Source: CAVQGZ01 sp964400785 (GTDB lineage Bacteria; Actinomycetota; Actinomycetes; Jiangellales; Jiangellaceae). Taken from it: a stretch of 64,000 nucleotides of DNA. The notes below the pieces were generated by a model, which saw only the letters and a program-made list of their open reading frames with translations, was not told the origin of the DNA and ran no database searches. The stretch spans positions 1-64,000 of the forward strand of contig CAYNWB010000004.1 in assembly GCA_964400785.1 (NCBI GenBank), given 5' to 3'. The position numbers and the translations under genes are program-made. Positions 6,821 to 15,494 of the stretch are shown piece by piece; position 1 is the stretch's first letter, and each line of letters opens with the position of its first letter.

Positions 6821-8925
6821 GCGGCCGGCTCCCGGCCCGCTGGCGTGCCGGTTGTGGCGAGGCGCACGTGTCCGTCCAGGATCGCCCGAGCAGCCAGCGT
6901 GCCGGAGCGTGTGGCGGCCTCCACGCAGCCGGCGTCGAGGCCGCAGGCCGTCCAGTCACCGGCGATCGCGAGGTTGGAGAACCCGGTGCGACCTGGAGCG
7001 AGACGGTGGCGACCCGAGCCGGGCAACGACTGCACGTAGCGATCGGACGGGTCGACGTTCGCCCGCACGTACTGGGAGGCCAGCCGGTCCGGGCCGCAGC
7101 GCCCCTGGTCGTCCCACAGCGCCTGCCATCGAAATCCCGCGGGCCCCGCCACTCCGGGCCACAGCGCGCCGACCTCGTCGTCGAGAAAGCGCACGAGGGT
7201 GTCGTGCACCGAGGCCAGGCACAGGTCGGGATCGGGGTGCGGTCCGGGGTCGGGCATGGCTCCGCACAGGTAGGCAAGGCTGCGCGGGCGGTGCCCGGCC
7301 GGCCAGCCTTCGCGAGGCAGCAGGTGCGGCATGGACGCCCACGTGTCGAAGGTGTTGCCGAAGCCGCTGAGTGTGACCTCTGCAGGTCCGTCCCAGCCCA
7401 TCTCGCGCTCCGGCACCTCGAACCAGAGCTGGGCCGCCTGCGTGGGGACGGTGGCCACCTCGTCCACCATGCGGCGCCAGGCCGGCTCCGCGCTGACCAG
7501 CTGGGATGCCACGTGGGGAACCATGCCGAGCGAGACGGCCAGCACCGCGACGTCGAAGTGCTCCCCGGCAACCAGGCGCACGGCCCGCGAGCTGTCCGCG
7601 CCGCTCCCGCTGCCCGCCCACCAGTGCGACTCCAGCTCGGTACCGGGATCGGCCGCGAGCTGCTCGACGAGCGGGTGGTCGGGCCAGCAGGGCAGACCGT
7701 CCACGCGCACCAGCGGCTCGTAGCGCGTGCGCCCGGGTGCGAGGTCGACCTGCCGGGTCAACCGGATCGCACGCACGGACCGGTGCTCGTCCACCTCGAT
7801 GTCGTCGAGGCGGTGGAAGAACCGCACCTGCACGCCGCGTCGCTCCAGCGCCTGGTAGAGCGGGGCGAAGACGACCTCCCCCATGCCGGCCTGCATGCGC
7901 CAGAAGATCGAGCCCTTGAAGTCGAAGAGCATGCGGGCCGCGAGCTGCAGGCCCAGGCCGGCTGCGAAGCGCGGGCGCGAGCGGTCTCCTCGCTCATAGG
8001 CGAACACCAGGTCGTACATGCCGCAGACGATGGGGGAGTCGAGCGTGTCCGGGCCCGCGCCGTGCCGGGCCAGCCACTCGCGGTAGTCGAGGTGGTCGAT
8101 GCCGTCGAACCCGGCCCCGACCAGCAGTCCGTCCACCACCATTCCCCGCAGGTTGGTCACCACCAGGTCGACCAGGTGCCACGTGCGGCGAGCGGACGGG
8201 TCGGCGAGAACCGCAGCGTGGACACCGTCGCGCCACGCGCTCAGCAGCCTGGCGAACGACTCGACGGCGGGAGCGGTGAGGCTGGCGTCGGCGGCCATCC
8301 GGCAGGCCTGCTCCAGCGCCTCGAGCGTGACGGCCAGCGCCGTCAGCCCGCCGCCGCGAACCAGCCCCGCCACGTCGGCGCGGTCAGGACGGGGTGTCGG
8401 CGACCCGCTCAGGTACACCCGGCCCGGGGCTGCGGACGATCCCAGGGAGCGGTGGAAGTCCGCGAGCAGCCGCAGAGAGCTCGTGGCGATGTGCGCAGGC
8501 GTGAGAGGTCGGTGCTCGGCGCCGGGTTCGCCGGGCAGCGAGTCGGTGGTCGAGAAGCGGGTGACGAAGTGCTGCCACGTGGCGCCGTCACGGTCGGCGA
8601 GCCCGACGTCGCCCCCAGGCGCGACCGCGTCCTGCCATGTCTGTATCGGACAGGACGGGTCGGTGCTCGGCCGGTCGAGCTCGGCGTACACCTCGCGCAG
8701 CACACGGAACGTCGCGTCGTAGTAGCCGAGCAGGACGTGCAACCCGTGCTCCTCGATGCGGTCGAAGGCACCTCGGCTGCTCGCTCCCTTGCCCCCGAGC
8801 CGCCAGCCGCGCTGGTAGACGGTGATGGAGTCCAGGCGTGACCGCCAGTCCCCGGCGCTCAGATCCCAGGCGGTGACGAGCCCGGCCATGCCGCCTCCGA
8901 GGATGACGACGCGAGGACCACTCAC
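6817..8925 (-). CDS. FAD/NAD(P)-binding oxidoreductase, phytoene-desaturase-like (COG3349 type)
   Basis: A 702-residue flavoprotein. It begins with a dinucleotide-binding motif, VVILGGGMAGL (Gly 10, 12 and 15), followed by WRLGGKGAS, typical of the amine-oxidase/carotenoid desaturase superfamily. Near the C-terminus, NLAIAGDWTACGLDAG (651-666) is the second FAD-contact motif of this superfamily. The length exceeds classical CrtI and fits the COG3349 group, whose substrates are mostly undefined. The middle part is Arg/Trp-rich and has no membrane segment. The GTG start at 8925 lies one base after the stop of the cyclase gene. Its neighbour, a polyprenyl diphosphate synthase, points to an isoprenoid substrate. 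Confidence 0.85.
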   Translation of the reverse strand: MSGPRVVILGGGMAGLVTAWDLSAGDWRSRLDSITVYQRGWRLGGKGASSRGAFDRIEEHGLHVLLGYYDATFRVLREVYAELDRPSTDPSCPIQTWQDAVAPGGDVGLADRDGATWQHFVTRFSTTDSLPGEPGAEHRPLTPAHIATSSLRLLADFHRSLGSSAAPGRVYLSGSPTPRPDRADVAGLVRGGGLTALAVTLEALEQACRMAADASLTAPAVESFARLLSAWRDGVHAAVLADPSARRTWHLVDLVVTNLRGMVVDGLLVGAGFDGIDHLDYREWLARHGAGPDTLDSPIVCGMYDLVFAYERGDRSRPRFAAGLGLQLAARMLFDFKGSIFWRMQAGMGEVVFAPLYQALERRGVQVRFFHRLDDIEVDEHRSVRAIRLTRQVDLAPGRTRYEPLVRVDGLPCWPDHPLVEQLAADPGTELESHWWAGSGSGADSSRAVRLVAGEHFDVAVLAVSLGMVPHVASQLVSAEPAWRRMVDEVATVPTQAAQLWFEVPEREMGWDGPAEVTLSGFGNTFDTWASMPHLLPREGWPAGHRPRSLAYLCGAMPDPGPHPDPDLCLASVHDTLVRFLDDEVGALWPGVAGPAGFRWQALWDDQGRCGPDRLASQYVRANVDPSDRYVQSLPGSGRHRLAPGRTGFSNLAIAGDWTACGLDAGCVEAATRSGTLAARAILDGHVRLATTGTPAGREPAA

Positions 8926-8926
8926 G

Positions 8927-11900
8927 TCAGAGCAGCTCGTCGGCGTCGGTCGCCTCAGGAAGGGAGTCTGCCTCGGCGAGGTCGTCACGGGCGGCTGACA
9001 GCACAGCGCGCCAGTCGGAGGGGCGGTGCGGCTCCGGAACCCTGGCCAGCGCGAGCGCGGCCCGCAGCCGTGCCACCCGGGCCCCTTGCTCGGTGGCGAT
9101 CCGGATCGACTCGGTGAGGTCGCCCACGGCCTGAGCAGAGTCGCCCCAACGCTCGAGGGCGAGGGTCGCCCGTAGCTGCAGCAGCACCGGCAGGTGCACG
9201 TACTCGCCGGACTTGTGCACCATCTCGATGGCCTCGTCCACCCGCTCGGCGGCTCTGTCGACCTGCCCCGCCGCGCGGTACAGCTCCGCGAGGTAGGCGA
9301 GGTTGGCGGGAGCGAAGGCCTGCTGGCCGAGCGCGTGCAGGGTGGCCACGTTGGTCTCGAGGAACTCCCGGTCCGGCTCGTCGTCGGGGGTGGCCGCGGC
9401 GTAGTAGGACGACCCCAGGAGCATCCAGTAGGCGTACCCGTGCTCCTGGCCGATGCCGACGACGCGAGCGCCCAGTGCGCGGGCGCCGGCGTGGTCACCG
9501 AGAAACCGACGGATCCAGGCCGCGTACGTCAGGACGAACGCCTCGCTCCACGGACCGCGGGGAAAGCCGATCTGCTCCGTGCGCGCCACGGCCTGCTGCT
9601 CCCAGGCCGTAGCGTGCGTGCGCTCGCCGCGGAGGGTGCTGACGCACGCGAGCGCGATCGCCGAGACTGCGATCGGGTCGTTCGGCAGGGGCCAGAACGG
9701 CGACACCGACTGCTCGGAGGGTCGGGCCGCGAAGCCCTGCATCGCGAGCTCGAGGTAGTGCTGCGAGTCGGTGAGCCTGCCCTCGTAGAACGACTGCCAC
9801 CCCGCGCACGACTGCACCTCGGGCTCGAACCAGGCGAACTCGGCCTGGCGCACCATCGCGGTGAGGCGTTCGATCAGGCCACGCGCGGTCGGCAGCTCGC
9901 CGCTGGTGAGCCAGTAGGCCCAGATCGCGATCAGAGACGGCAGCACCTCGGGACGGCTGCCGAGCCGGGTGGCAAGGGCCTCGGCACGTCGGTGGTCGAG
10001 CTGGACGTCGGGCGCGGCGTAGCCCTGCACCGAGCTCACGCTCAGTGCCCGCAGCATGCGGCTGGTCAGCTCGGCGAGGTCGCGGTCCTGCGACTCGGGG
10101 AGGGTCTCCAGCAGCTCGAGCGCGCGAGTGAGCAGCTTCGTCGCCTCGGTGTGTGCGCCTCGGGTCTGCTGTGCCGTAGCGGCCACCAAGTAGAGCCGGC
10201 TCGCCGCCGGCGCGTCACCGGCGAGGTCGAGGTGCTCGGCCACGAGGGCCGGCTCGGCGCCGCGCTCGGAGATGACCTCCGCGATCTGGGCGTGTGTCCG
10301 GCTGCGCACATCGAGCACCTGGGTCTCGTACGCCGCGTCGCGCATGAGTGCGTGCCGAAACCGGTAGGTGGAGCCGCCGGGGTCGGCCCGCTCGATGATG
10401 CCCGCGTCGGCGAGCACGAGCATCTGGTCGGCGACGGCCGGGTCGTCACCGACGACGGCGGCCAGGGTGGCCGGGTCGAACGCCGGTCCGAGGGTGGCGG
10501 CCACCTGTGCGATCCGCAGGTCGACACCGGGGGACTTCAGCCGCCAGGTGAACAGCTCCTGCAGGCGTACCGGCATCGGCTCGGTGCGAGCCTCGTCGAG
10601 GTGGGAATGGGTCAGCTCCTCGATGAAGAGCGGGACGCCCTCCGCGCGGTCGATGATGGTGGCCAGAACATCATCGGACAGGTGCCGGCCGACTGCGAGG
10701 TTCTGCAGCAGGTGAAGGGCCGAGGCGTTGTCGAGACGGCGAAGGTGAAGCCCGGTTGCCGCCTCACGCCATGAGATCGACGAGTCGTCGCGCGTGGTGG
10801 CAACGGTGAGCACGCCGGCCGGTCGGCGCTCGGTCAGACGCCCGAGCAGCCCCACGGTGGACGGGTCGGCCCAGTGCAGGTCCTCCACGATCAGCAGGTA
10901 CGGGCTGGTCTCGGCCATGGCCGCCACCCACGCCACCAGCTGGTTGAGCGTCTCGTCCAGAAAGGCGGTCGGGTCGAGCTCCGGGGCGGGGTGGTCCGCA
11001 GTGGCGTCGACGCCGATGAGGGGGGCCAGGAAGGGAACCGACGACGCAGGGTCGAGGCCGAGCGACTCCAGGTTCTCGACCAGTCGGGCGAGCCTGTCGG
11101 TGCCCTCGTCGACGACGTCGAGGGCCCGCTCGATGGTGCGGGCCACGGGCCACAACGAGACGTTGGAGTAGTAGGGCAGGCATCCCGCGCTGAGAACCCT
11201 GCCTCCGCTGCTCTCGACGTGGTCGAGGATCTCGGCCACCAGCCGGGTCTTGCCGATCCCGGCCTCGCCGACGACCAGGAAGGAGCTGCTCGCGTCGGCC
11301 TCGGCGCCGTCACGCACGCGCTGCCAGGCAGCGAACAGGCTGTCACGAGGCTCGTCCCGACCGACCAGGCCGGCCTGCCGGTAGCGCTCGGCGTCGAACC
11401 GCGCCCCGGCATGGCGGGGTCGGTCGACGGCGAACACCTCCACCGGACGGCTGATGCCCTTGAAGTCACGCTCCCCGAGGGAGTGCAGGTAGAAGTCGGT
11501 GTCGACGAGGTTCTGGGTCACGTCGCTGATGACGACCGTGTTCGGCTCGGCAGCCTGCTGGATGCGGGCAGCCAGGTTGGGCGCCACGCCGACGATCGAG
11601 TCGCGCTCGTCGCTGGACCGCTCGTCGCTGAGGTCGGCGACCACGACACGTCCGGTGTGGATGCCGATGCGTACCTCCGGCGCCACGCCGATGCGGCGCT
11701 GCAGGTCAGGACGCGCCGCCTGCATGGCAGCCACCAGGTCGAGCCCGGCCAGCACGGCGCGACGACCGTCGTCCTCGTGCGGGTCGGGGAAGCCGAACCC
11801 GGCCAGGATGCCGTCACCCATGTACTTCATGACGTACCCGCCGTAGCGCTCGACCGCCTCACGCGCCGTGGCCCGGTAGAACGAGAAGACGTCGCGCAGC

Positions 11901-12178
11901 TGCTCGGGCTCGACCTGCTCGGACAGCATCGTCGAGCCGACGATGTCGGAGAACAGCAGCGACATCAGTGCGCGCTCGCCGCTCGCGCTCTGCTGACGTG
12001 CGGCGACGGCGCGCAGCACCTGCTCGGCGCGCACGTTGTCCGAGTCGACCGCACGCACCTCCTCGGCCGTGGCACGTGCCGTCTCCAGGTCGCCGGCAGC
12101 GAGCGAGGCCTCCGCCGCGGTGAGCAGACGGTCGAGCAGCCGGGTGAGCCGCGACTCCGCCGAGGTGCTGCTGGTCAT
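8927..12178 (-). CDS. class III adenylate/guanylate cyclase fused to AAA ATPase and TPR-like repeats
   Basis: A 1083-residue multidomain regulator. Residues 72-252 form a class III cyclase domain. The metal-binding Asp residues are in LLFSDIVGS (D78) and YMGDGI (D122), and the transition-state Asn/Arg are in PNLAARIQ (N201, R205), so it looks catalytically competent. Residues about 270-700 are an AAA/STAND-type ATPase with Walker A GEAGIGKT (304-311) and Walker B LLIVEDLHW (428-436). The C-terminal 380 residues are helical TPR-like repeats. There is no membrane segment, so it senses a cytosolic partner or ligand. ATG 12178 overlaps the stop of the upstream gene (ATGA). Whether it makes cAMP or cGMP cannot be decided here. 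Confidence 0.9.
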   Translation of the reverse strand: MTSSTSAESRLTRLLDRLLTAAEASLAAGDLETARATAEEVRAVDSDNVRAEQVLRAVAARQQSASGERALMSLLFSDIVGSTMLSEQVEPEQLRDVFSFYRATAREAVERYGGYVMKYMGDGILAGFGFPDPHEDDGRRAVLAGLDLVAAMQAARPDLQRRIGVAPEVRIGIHTGRVVVADLSDERSSDERDSIVGVAPNLAARIQQAAEPNTVVISDVTQNLVDTDFYLHSLGERDFKGISRPVEVFAVDRPRHAGARFDAERYRQAGLVGRDEPRDSLFAAWQRVRDGAEADASSSFLVVGEAGIGKTRLVAEILDHVESSGGRVLSAGCLPYYSNVSLWPVARTIERALDVVDEGTDRLARLVENLESLGLDPASSVPFLAPLIGVDATADHPAPELDPTAFLDETLNQLVAWVAAMAETSPYLLIVEDLHWADPSTVGLLGRLTERRPAGVLTVATTRDDSSISWREAATGLHLRRLDNASALHLLQNLAVGRHLSDDVLATIIDRAEGVPLFIEELTHSHLDEARTEPMPVRLQELFTWRLKSPGVDLRIAQVAATLGPAFDPATLAAVVGDDPAVADQMLVLADAGIIERADPGGSTYRFRHALMRDAAYETQVLDVRSRTHAQIAEVISERGAEPALVAEHLDLAGDAPAASRLYLVAATAQQTRGAHTEATKLLTRALELLETLPESQDRDLAELTSRMLRALSVSSVQGYAAPDVQLDHRRAEALATRLGSRPEVLPSLIAIWAYWLTSGELPTARGLIERLTAMVRQAEFAWFEPEVQSCAGWQSFYEGRLTDSQHYLELAMQGFAARPSEQSVSPFWPLPNDPIAVSAIALACVSTLRGERTHATAWEQQAVARTEQIGFPRGPWSEAFVLTYAAWIRRFLGDHAGARALGARVVGIGQEHGYAYWMLLGSSYYAAATPDDEPDREFLETNVATLHALGQQAFAPANLAYLAELYRAAGQVDRAAERVDEAIEMVHKSGEYVHLPVLLQLRATLALERWGDSAQAVGDLTESIRIATEQGARVARLRAALALARVPEPHRPSDWRAVLSAARDDLAEADSLPEATDADELL

Positions 12179-13782
12179 GGTCTCCCGGCCTCGGTGGCGC
12201 GGGCGACGTAGAGCTGCACCGGCGTCGGCGACGACCCCTGCGTGGCCTTGAAGTGGCCGACGTAGAGGCCGGGCGCGACGCTGGTGTCGGTGCACTCCAG
12301 CCGCACTCCGTAGGTCTGCTCGTCCACCTGCTGGACGCTGACGATGAGGTCGGACGCCGGGATCGTGGCCCCACCGGCCTCGATGGACACCAAGGGGCTG
12401 ACGACCGGCTGGTCGTCGGGAGCAAGCCCGACGACGGGAATCGTCGTCACCTCGGCGGCACCGGCGGTGGCCGCTACGTCGCCGGCGCGAGCCTGCCCGG
12501 AGGCAGCGCCGGTCATCGCTGTCGCAACGCCCCGCATCGCGCTTCTCGGGCTGCCGGGTGGGGCGAAGCCGGCGTCGAGGCCGTCCCGCGCGATGTCATC
12601 GAGCATCTCCAAGCCGTACGTCCACGCCTTGGCCCAGTCCTTGGCCAGGGCAGACCAGTAGCGGGTGCCGTCGGCCAGCCAGTCCGAGGTGGAGTACCCG
12701 CCGGACGTGGCACGGGAGCTCATGTCGGCCATGAGGTCGAGGTACGTCCGCGCGGAGTCGCCGAAGAAGTCGAACCATGCCTGCATGCCCTCGGAGAGCA
12801 CATCGGTCGTTGAAGGCTGTGCGCCTCCCGGCTGGTGGCTCGGCCCATGGGGCGTGCTCGACGAACCACCCTCGACCGCGCCGCGCACCCAGTCGGTCCA
12901 GAACGGGCAGACCATGCGGGCCACGTCGTCCCAGACGTCTTCTGTGAAGCCGACGATCTTCAGTGCCTTGACCCGGCGCACGGAGCCCAGATCGTTGACC
13001 GACAGAAAACCTCGGTCGACGTCGAGCTCACCGTCCAGGCTCAGGGCGAGGTCGTAGGTCATGCCGGCGGCGCTGTCGCCGTCGCGCCAGTAGTCGCAGT
13101 GCAGCAGCGTGTTGAGCTCTCTGACCAGCTGAACCTTCTCGTGGAACACGCCGTGCCAGTGCTCGTCGCCCAGCCCGGAGATGTCGACGGGTTCGTCGGC
13201 GCCGACGAGGCTCATGCCCTTGAACAGCATCGGCCCGCGCGCCGGCCAGCTGCGTGGGTCGATCCAGCCCACGACCTGCTCGAAGGGCGCGTCGGTCTCG
13301 AACTCCGAGAAGACCCACGCCGCAGTGAGCTCACCCACCTGCACCGTGCGTGTCTCGCACAGGTCGTGGCCGACGAACGCGACATCCCGGTGCGGCAGTG
13401 CCTGCCCTGTCGTGGTCGTCTCGAACGGTACGCCCTCGGAGGCCGACCGCTTGAGGTCGGAGAGCAGTTCGTCCGGGTCGACCTCGCGGGCCCGCGCCAC
13501 GGACTCGGCGAGCAGGTGGTACTCACCCTTCGTCGAGTCGTAGTGCGGGAAGTCGGCGCGGGCGAGGGCGTGCAGTACCCCGATCCGTGCCGAGACCGGG
13601 ATCTCGCTCTCCGGGGCCTCGGCGACGGCCCGCAGGTCGGCGCCGGGGGAGCTCGGGCGGAAGCCGGGAACGTCCCCAGGCTCGACGCCTCCGAGGGAGT
13701 CCGACAGGGCGTGCAGGCCGACGAGCGCTCGGTGCGGGGCGTCGCTCTCCGGTCCGCGGTACGACGGCGGCGTGTCGGTCAT
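12175..13782 (-). CDS. uncharacterised protein: SRPBCC-like domain, helical middle, C-terminal beta-domain
   Basis: A 535-residue protein and first gene of the five-gene operon. Residues about 130-300 have the strand and helix pattern of an SRPBCC/START-like lipid-binding fold (from AWVFSEFETDAPFEQVVGW to ALKIVGFTEDVWDDVARM). A Ser/Pro/Gly linker (305-326) leads to an aromatic-rich amphipathic helical region (330-405; WFDFFGDSARTYLDLMADM) resembling phasins. Residues about 450-530 form a beta-domain also found in the 219-residue protein of this operon. The start ATG 13782 is chosen over an upstream ATG because AAGGGG lies six bases before it. There are no enzyme motifs. A hydrophobic-ligand carrier or scaffold role is inferred. 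Confidence 0.7.
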   Translation of the reverse strand: MTDTPPSYRGPESDAPHRALVGLHALSDSLGGVEPGDVPGFRPSSPGADLRAVAEAPESEIPVSARIGVLHALARADFPHYDSTKGEYHLLAESVARAREVDPDELLSDLKRSASEGVPFETTTTGQALPHRDVAFVGHDLCETRTVQVGELTAAWVFSEFETDAPFEQVVGWIDPRSWPARGPMLFKGMSLVGADEPVDISGLGDEHWHGVFHEKVQLVRELNTLLHCDYWRDGDSAAGMTYDLALSLDGELDVDRGFLSVNDLGSVRRVKALKIVGFTEDVWDDVARMVCPFWTDWVRGAVEGGSSSTPHGPSHQPGGAQPSTTDVLSEGMQAWFDFFGDSARTYLDLMADMSSRATSGGYSTSDWLADGTRYWSALAKDWAKAWTYGLEMLDDIARDGLDAGFAPPGSPRSAMRGVATAMTGAASGQARAGDVAATAGAAEVTTIPVVGLAPDDQPVVSPLVSIEAGGATIPASDLIVSVQQVDEQTYGVRLECTDTSVAPGLYVGHFKATQGSSPTPVQLYVARATEAGRP

Positions 13783-13852
13783 GCGGTGCCCCTTGTCTGC
13801 GCAGGGTGTGCTGCTGCCCTCGTGGCAGTGCATGAACGCCCTTCGTGGCTGG

Positions 13853-13882
13853 AGTCTAGGTAGCCGATCGACCCGATGTCTG
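13853..13882 (-). promoter_or_regulatory. candidate promoter of the cyclase/isoprenoid operon
   Basis: On the minus strand CAGACA (13882-13877) and TAGACT (13858-13853) are separated by 18 bp, a fair sigma-70-like pair. The predicted transcript would have a leader of about 65 nt before ATG 13782 with its AAGGGG ribosome-binding site. It is the only plausible promoter in the 129-bp gap between malQ and the operon. Confidence 0.35.
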
Positions 13883-13911
13883 CACTCGGCGCGGGTCGCT
13901 GTACCGGGGCG

Positions 13912-15408
13912 TCAGGTGCGGCCGTACCGCTCGGCCAACGCCCGCAGTGCCGCCGCGAGGTCGTCGGACAGCCCGTCGGGGGGTGCCCGCCACGACCAGT
14001 TGCCCACGAAGACCGACGGATCGTTCATGCGGGCTCGGTCGTCGAGCACAAGCAGGTCCTGCAACGGCACCACGGCCACCTGGGCCCGCGAACCGATGGC
14101 TGCCTCGATGAGCGACCACACCACGCGGCCGACGTCCGCACGTGGGTCGACCTGGTAGTAGCGGGCGACCTCGGCGCGGTGCTGCTCGTCGAGCGAGAGC
14201 CACCACCCGGCGAGCGGCTGGTTGTCGTGGGTGCCCGTGTAGGCCAGGCACCGCTGCGGGAAGCGGTGCGGCTGGTGCGGGTTGTCGGGCGTGCCGTCGA
14301 AACCGAACTGCAGGATGCGCATGCCGGGCAGCGCGTTGTCGTCGCGCAGACGCAGCACCTCGTCGTCGAGCGTGCCCAGGTCCTCGGCGACGAACGGCAT
14401 CGTCGGGAAGTGCTCCCGCAGGGTGTCGACGAACCTCTGGCCCGGTCCGGGCACCCAGCGGCCACCACGGGCGTCCGTCGCGTCCCCGGGCACCTGCCAG
14501 TACGCCGACAGCGCCCTGAAGTGGTCGATGCGCACGACGTCGGTCAGCTCCAGGCACCTCCGCAGGCGCGCCACCCACCACGAGTAGCCGTCGGCGGCCA
14601 TCACGTCCCACCGGTACAGGGGGTTGCCCCACAGCTGCCCGGACTCGCTGAAGTAGTCCGGCGGCACCCCCGACTGGACGACGAGGCCGCCGGCCTCGTC
14701 CAGGTCGAACTGGTGCTGGTGCATCCACACGTCGGCGGAGTCGTGGCTGACGTAGATGGGTAGGTCACCGAGAACCGTCAACCCGCGGTCGTGGGCGTAG
14801 TCGCGCAGGGCCGTCCACTGGAGGTCGACGAAGAAGAAGATTGCCTCCCACTCCTCGATGCGGTCGGCCAGCTCGGCGCGCGACGACTGCAGCGCTGCAG
14901 CCTCACGCCTGCGCAGCGGCGCGGGCCAGGCGAACCAGGCCTCGTCGTCGCGCGACTCCTTCAACGCGAAGAAGTGCGCGGTGTCGGCCAGCCACGCCTG
15001 CTCGGCGCGGAACCGCTCGAACCGAGCAGTCCACGGATGGTCGCGGTCGAGCAGGGCACGGGCCGCCGCTCGTAGCGTCGGCAGCTTGCGCTGGCGCAGC
15101 GTGCCGAACGGCACGGCGGCATCGGACGCGTCGTCGAGCGAGGGTGGCTCGTCGAGCAGCCCGGCCTCGTGCAGAGCGCGAAGGTCGACCAACCAGGGGT
15201 TGCCGGCGAACGTGGAGTAGCTGAAGTAGGGCGAGTCGTACTGCCCGTTCATGGTCAGGGGAAGGATCTGCCAGACCCCGGCCCCGGCGCGGGTCAGCCA
15301 GTCGACGAAGGCGTATGCCTGCTCGCCGAGCGTGCCCACCGGCTCGGGCCCGAACAGTGACGACGGGTGCAGCAGCACCCCCAGCCGGCGCTGGTCGAAC
15401 AACTCCAT
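13912..15408 (-). CDS. malQ: 4-alpha-glucanotransferase (amylomaltase, GH77)
   Basis: A 498-residue GH77 enzyme that transfers alpha-1,4-glucan segments between maltodextrins in the cytosol. The GH77 catalytic signatures are present: the nucleophile Asp in VRIDHFRAL, the acid/base Glu in FVAEDLGT, and the third Asp in GTHDNQP. Substrate-loop sequences such as SPYFSYSTFAGNPWLVDL near the N-terminus are typical of the compact bacterial form, and the length matches. ATG 15408 has GGAGGT nine bases upstream. No other maltose genes are adjacent; the glgM/glgC pair lies 26 kb away. Confidence 0.94.
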   Translation of the reverse strand: MELFDQRRLGVLLHPSSLFGPEPVGTLGEQAYAFVDWLTRAGAGVWQILPLTMNGQYDSPYFSYSTFAGNPWLVDLRALHEAGLLDEPPSLDDASDAAVPFGTLRQRKLPTLRAAARALLDRDHPWTARFERFRAEQAWLADTAHFFALKESRDDEAWFAWPAPLRRREAAALQSSRAELADRIEEWEAIFFFVDLQWTALRDYAHDRGLTVLGDLPIYVSHDSADVWMHQHQFDLDEAGGLVVQSGVPPDYFSESGQLWGNPLYRWDVMAADGYSWWVARLRRCLELTDVVRIDHFRALSAYWQVPGDATDARGGRWVPGPGQRFVDTLREHFPTMPFVAEDLGTLDDEVLRLRDDNALPGMRILQFGFDGTPDNPHQPHRFPQRCLAYTGTHDNQPLAGWWLSLDEQHRAEVARYYQVDPRADVGRVVWSLIEAAIGSRAQVAVVPLQDLLVLDDRARMNDPSVFVGNWSWRAPPDGLSDDLAAALRALAERYGRT

Positions 15409-15494
15409 GTAGTAGCCACCTCCGGCGACGCGGGCCCCTCCGCCACGCTAGACCGGCCGTGGCTCCCACGTCCGGTTCTCGACGCATCGACGTC

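Noticed and set aside
12178..12295. Upstream start for the cyclase gene (adds 39 residues)
   Set aside because: The extension is Arg/His-rich and overlaps the end of the preceding gene; ATG 12178 in the ATGA overlap gives a normal N-terminus.
13782..13833. Upstream ATG at 13833 for the first operon gene
   Set aside because: The ribosome site AAGGGG is correctly spaced only for ATG 13782.
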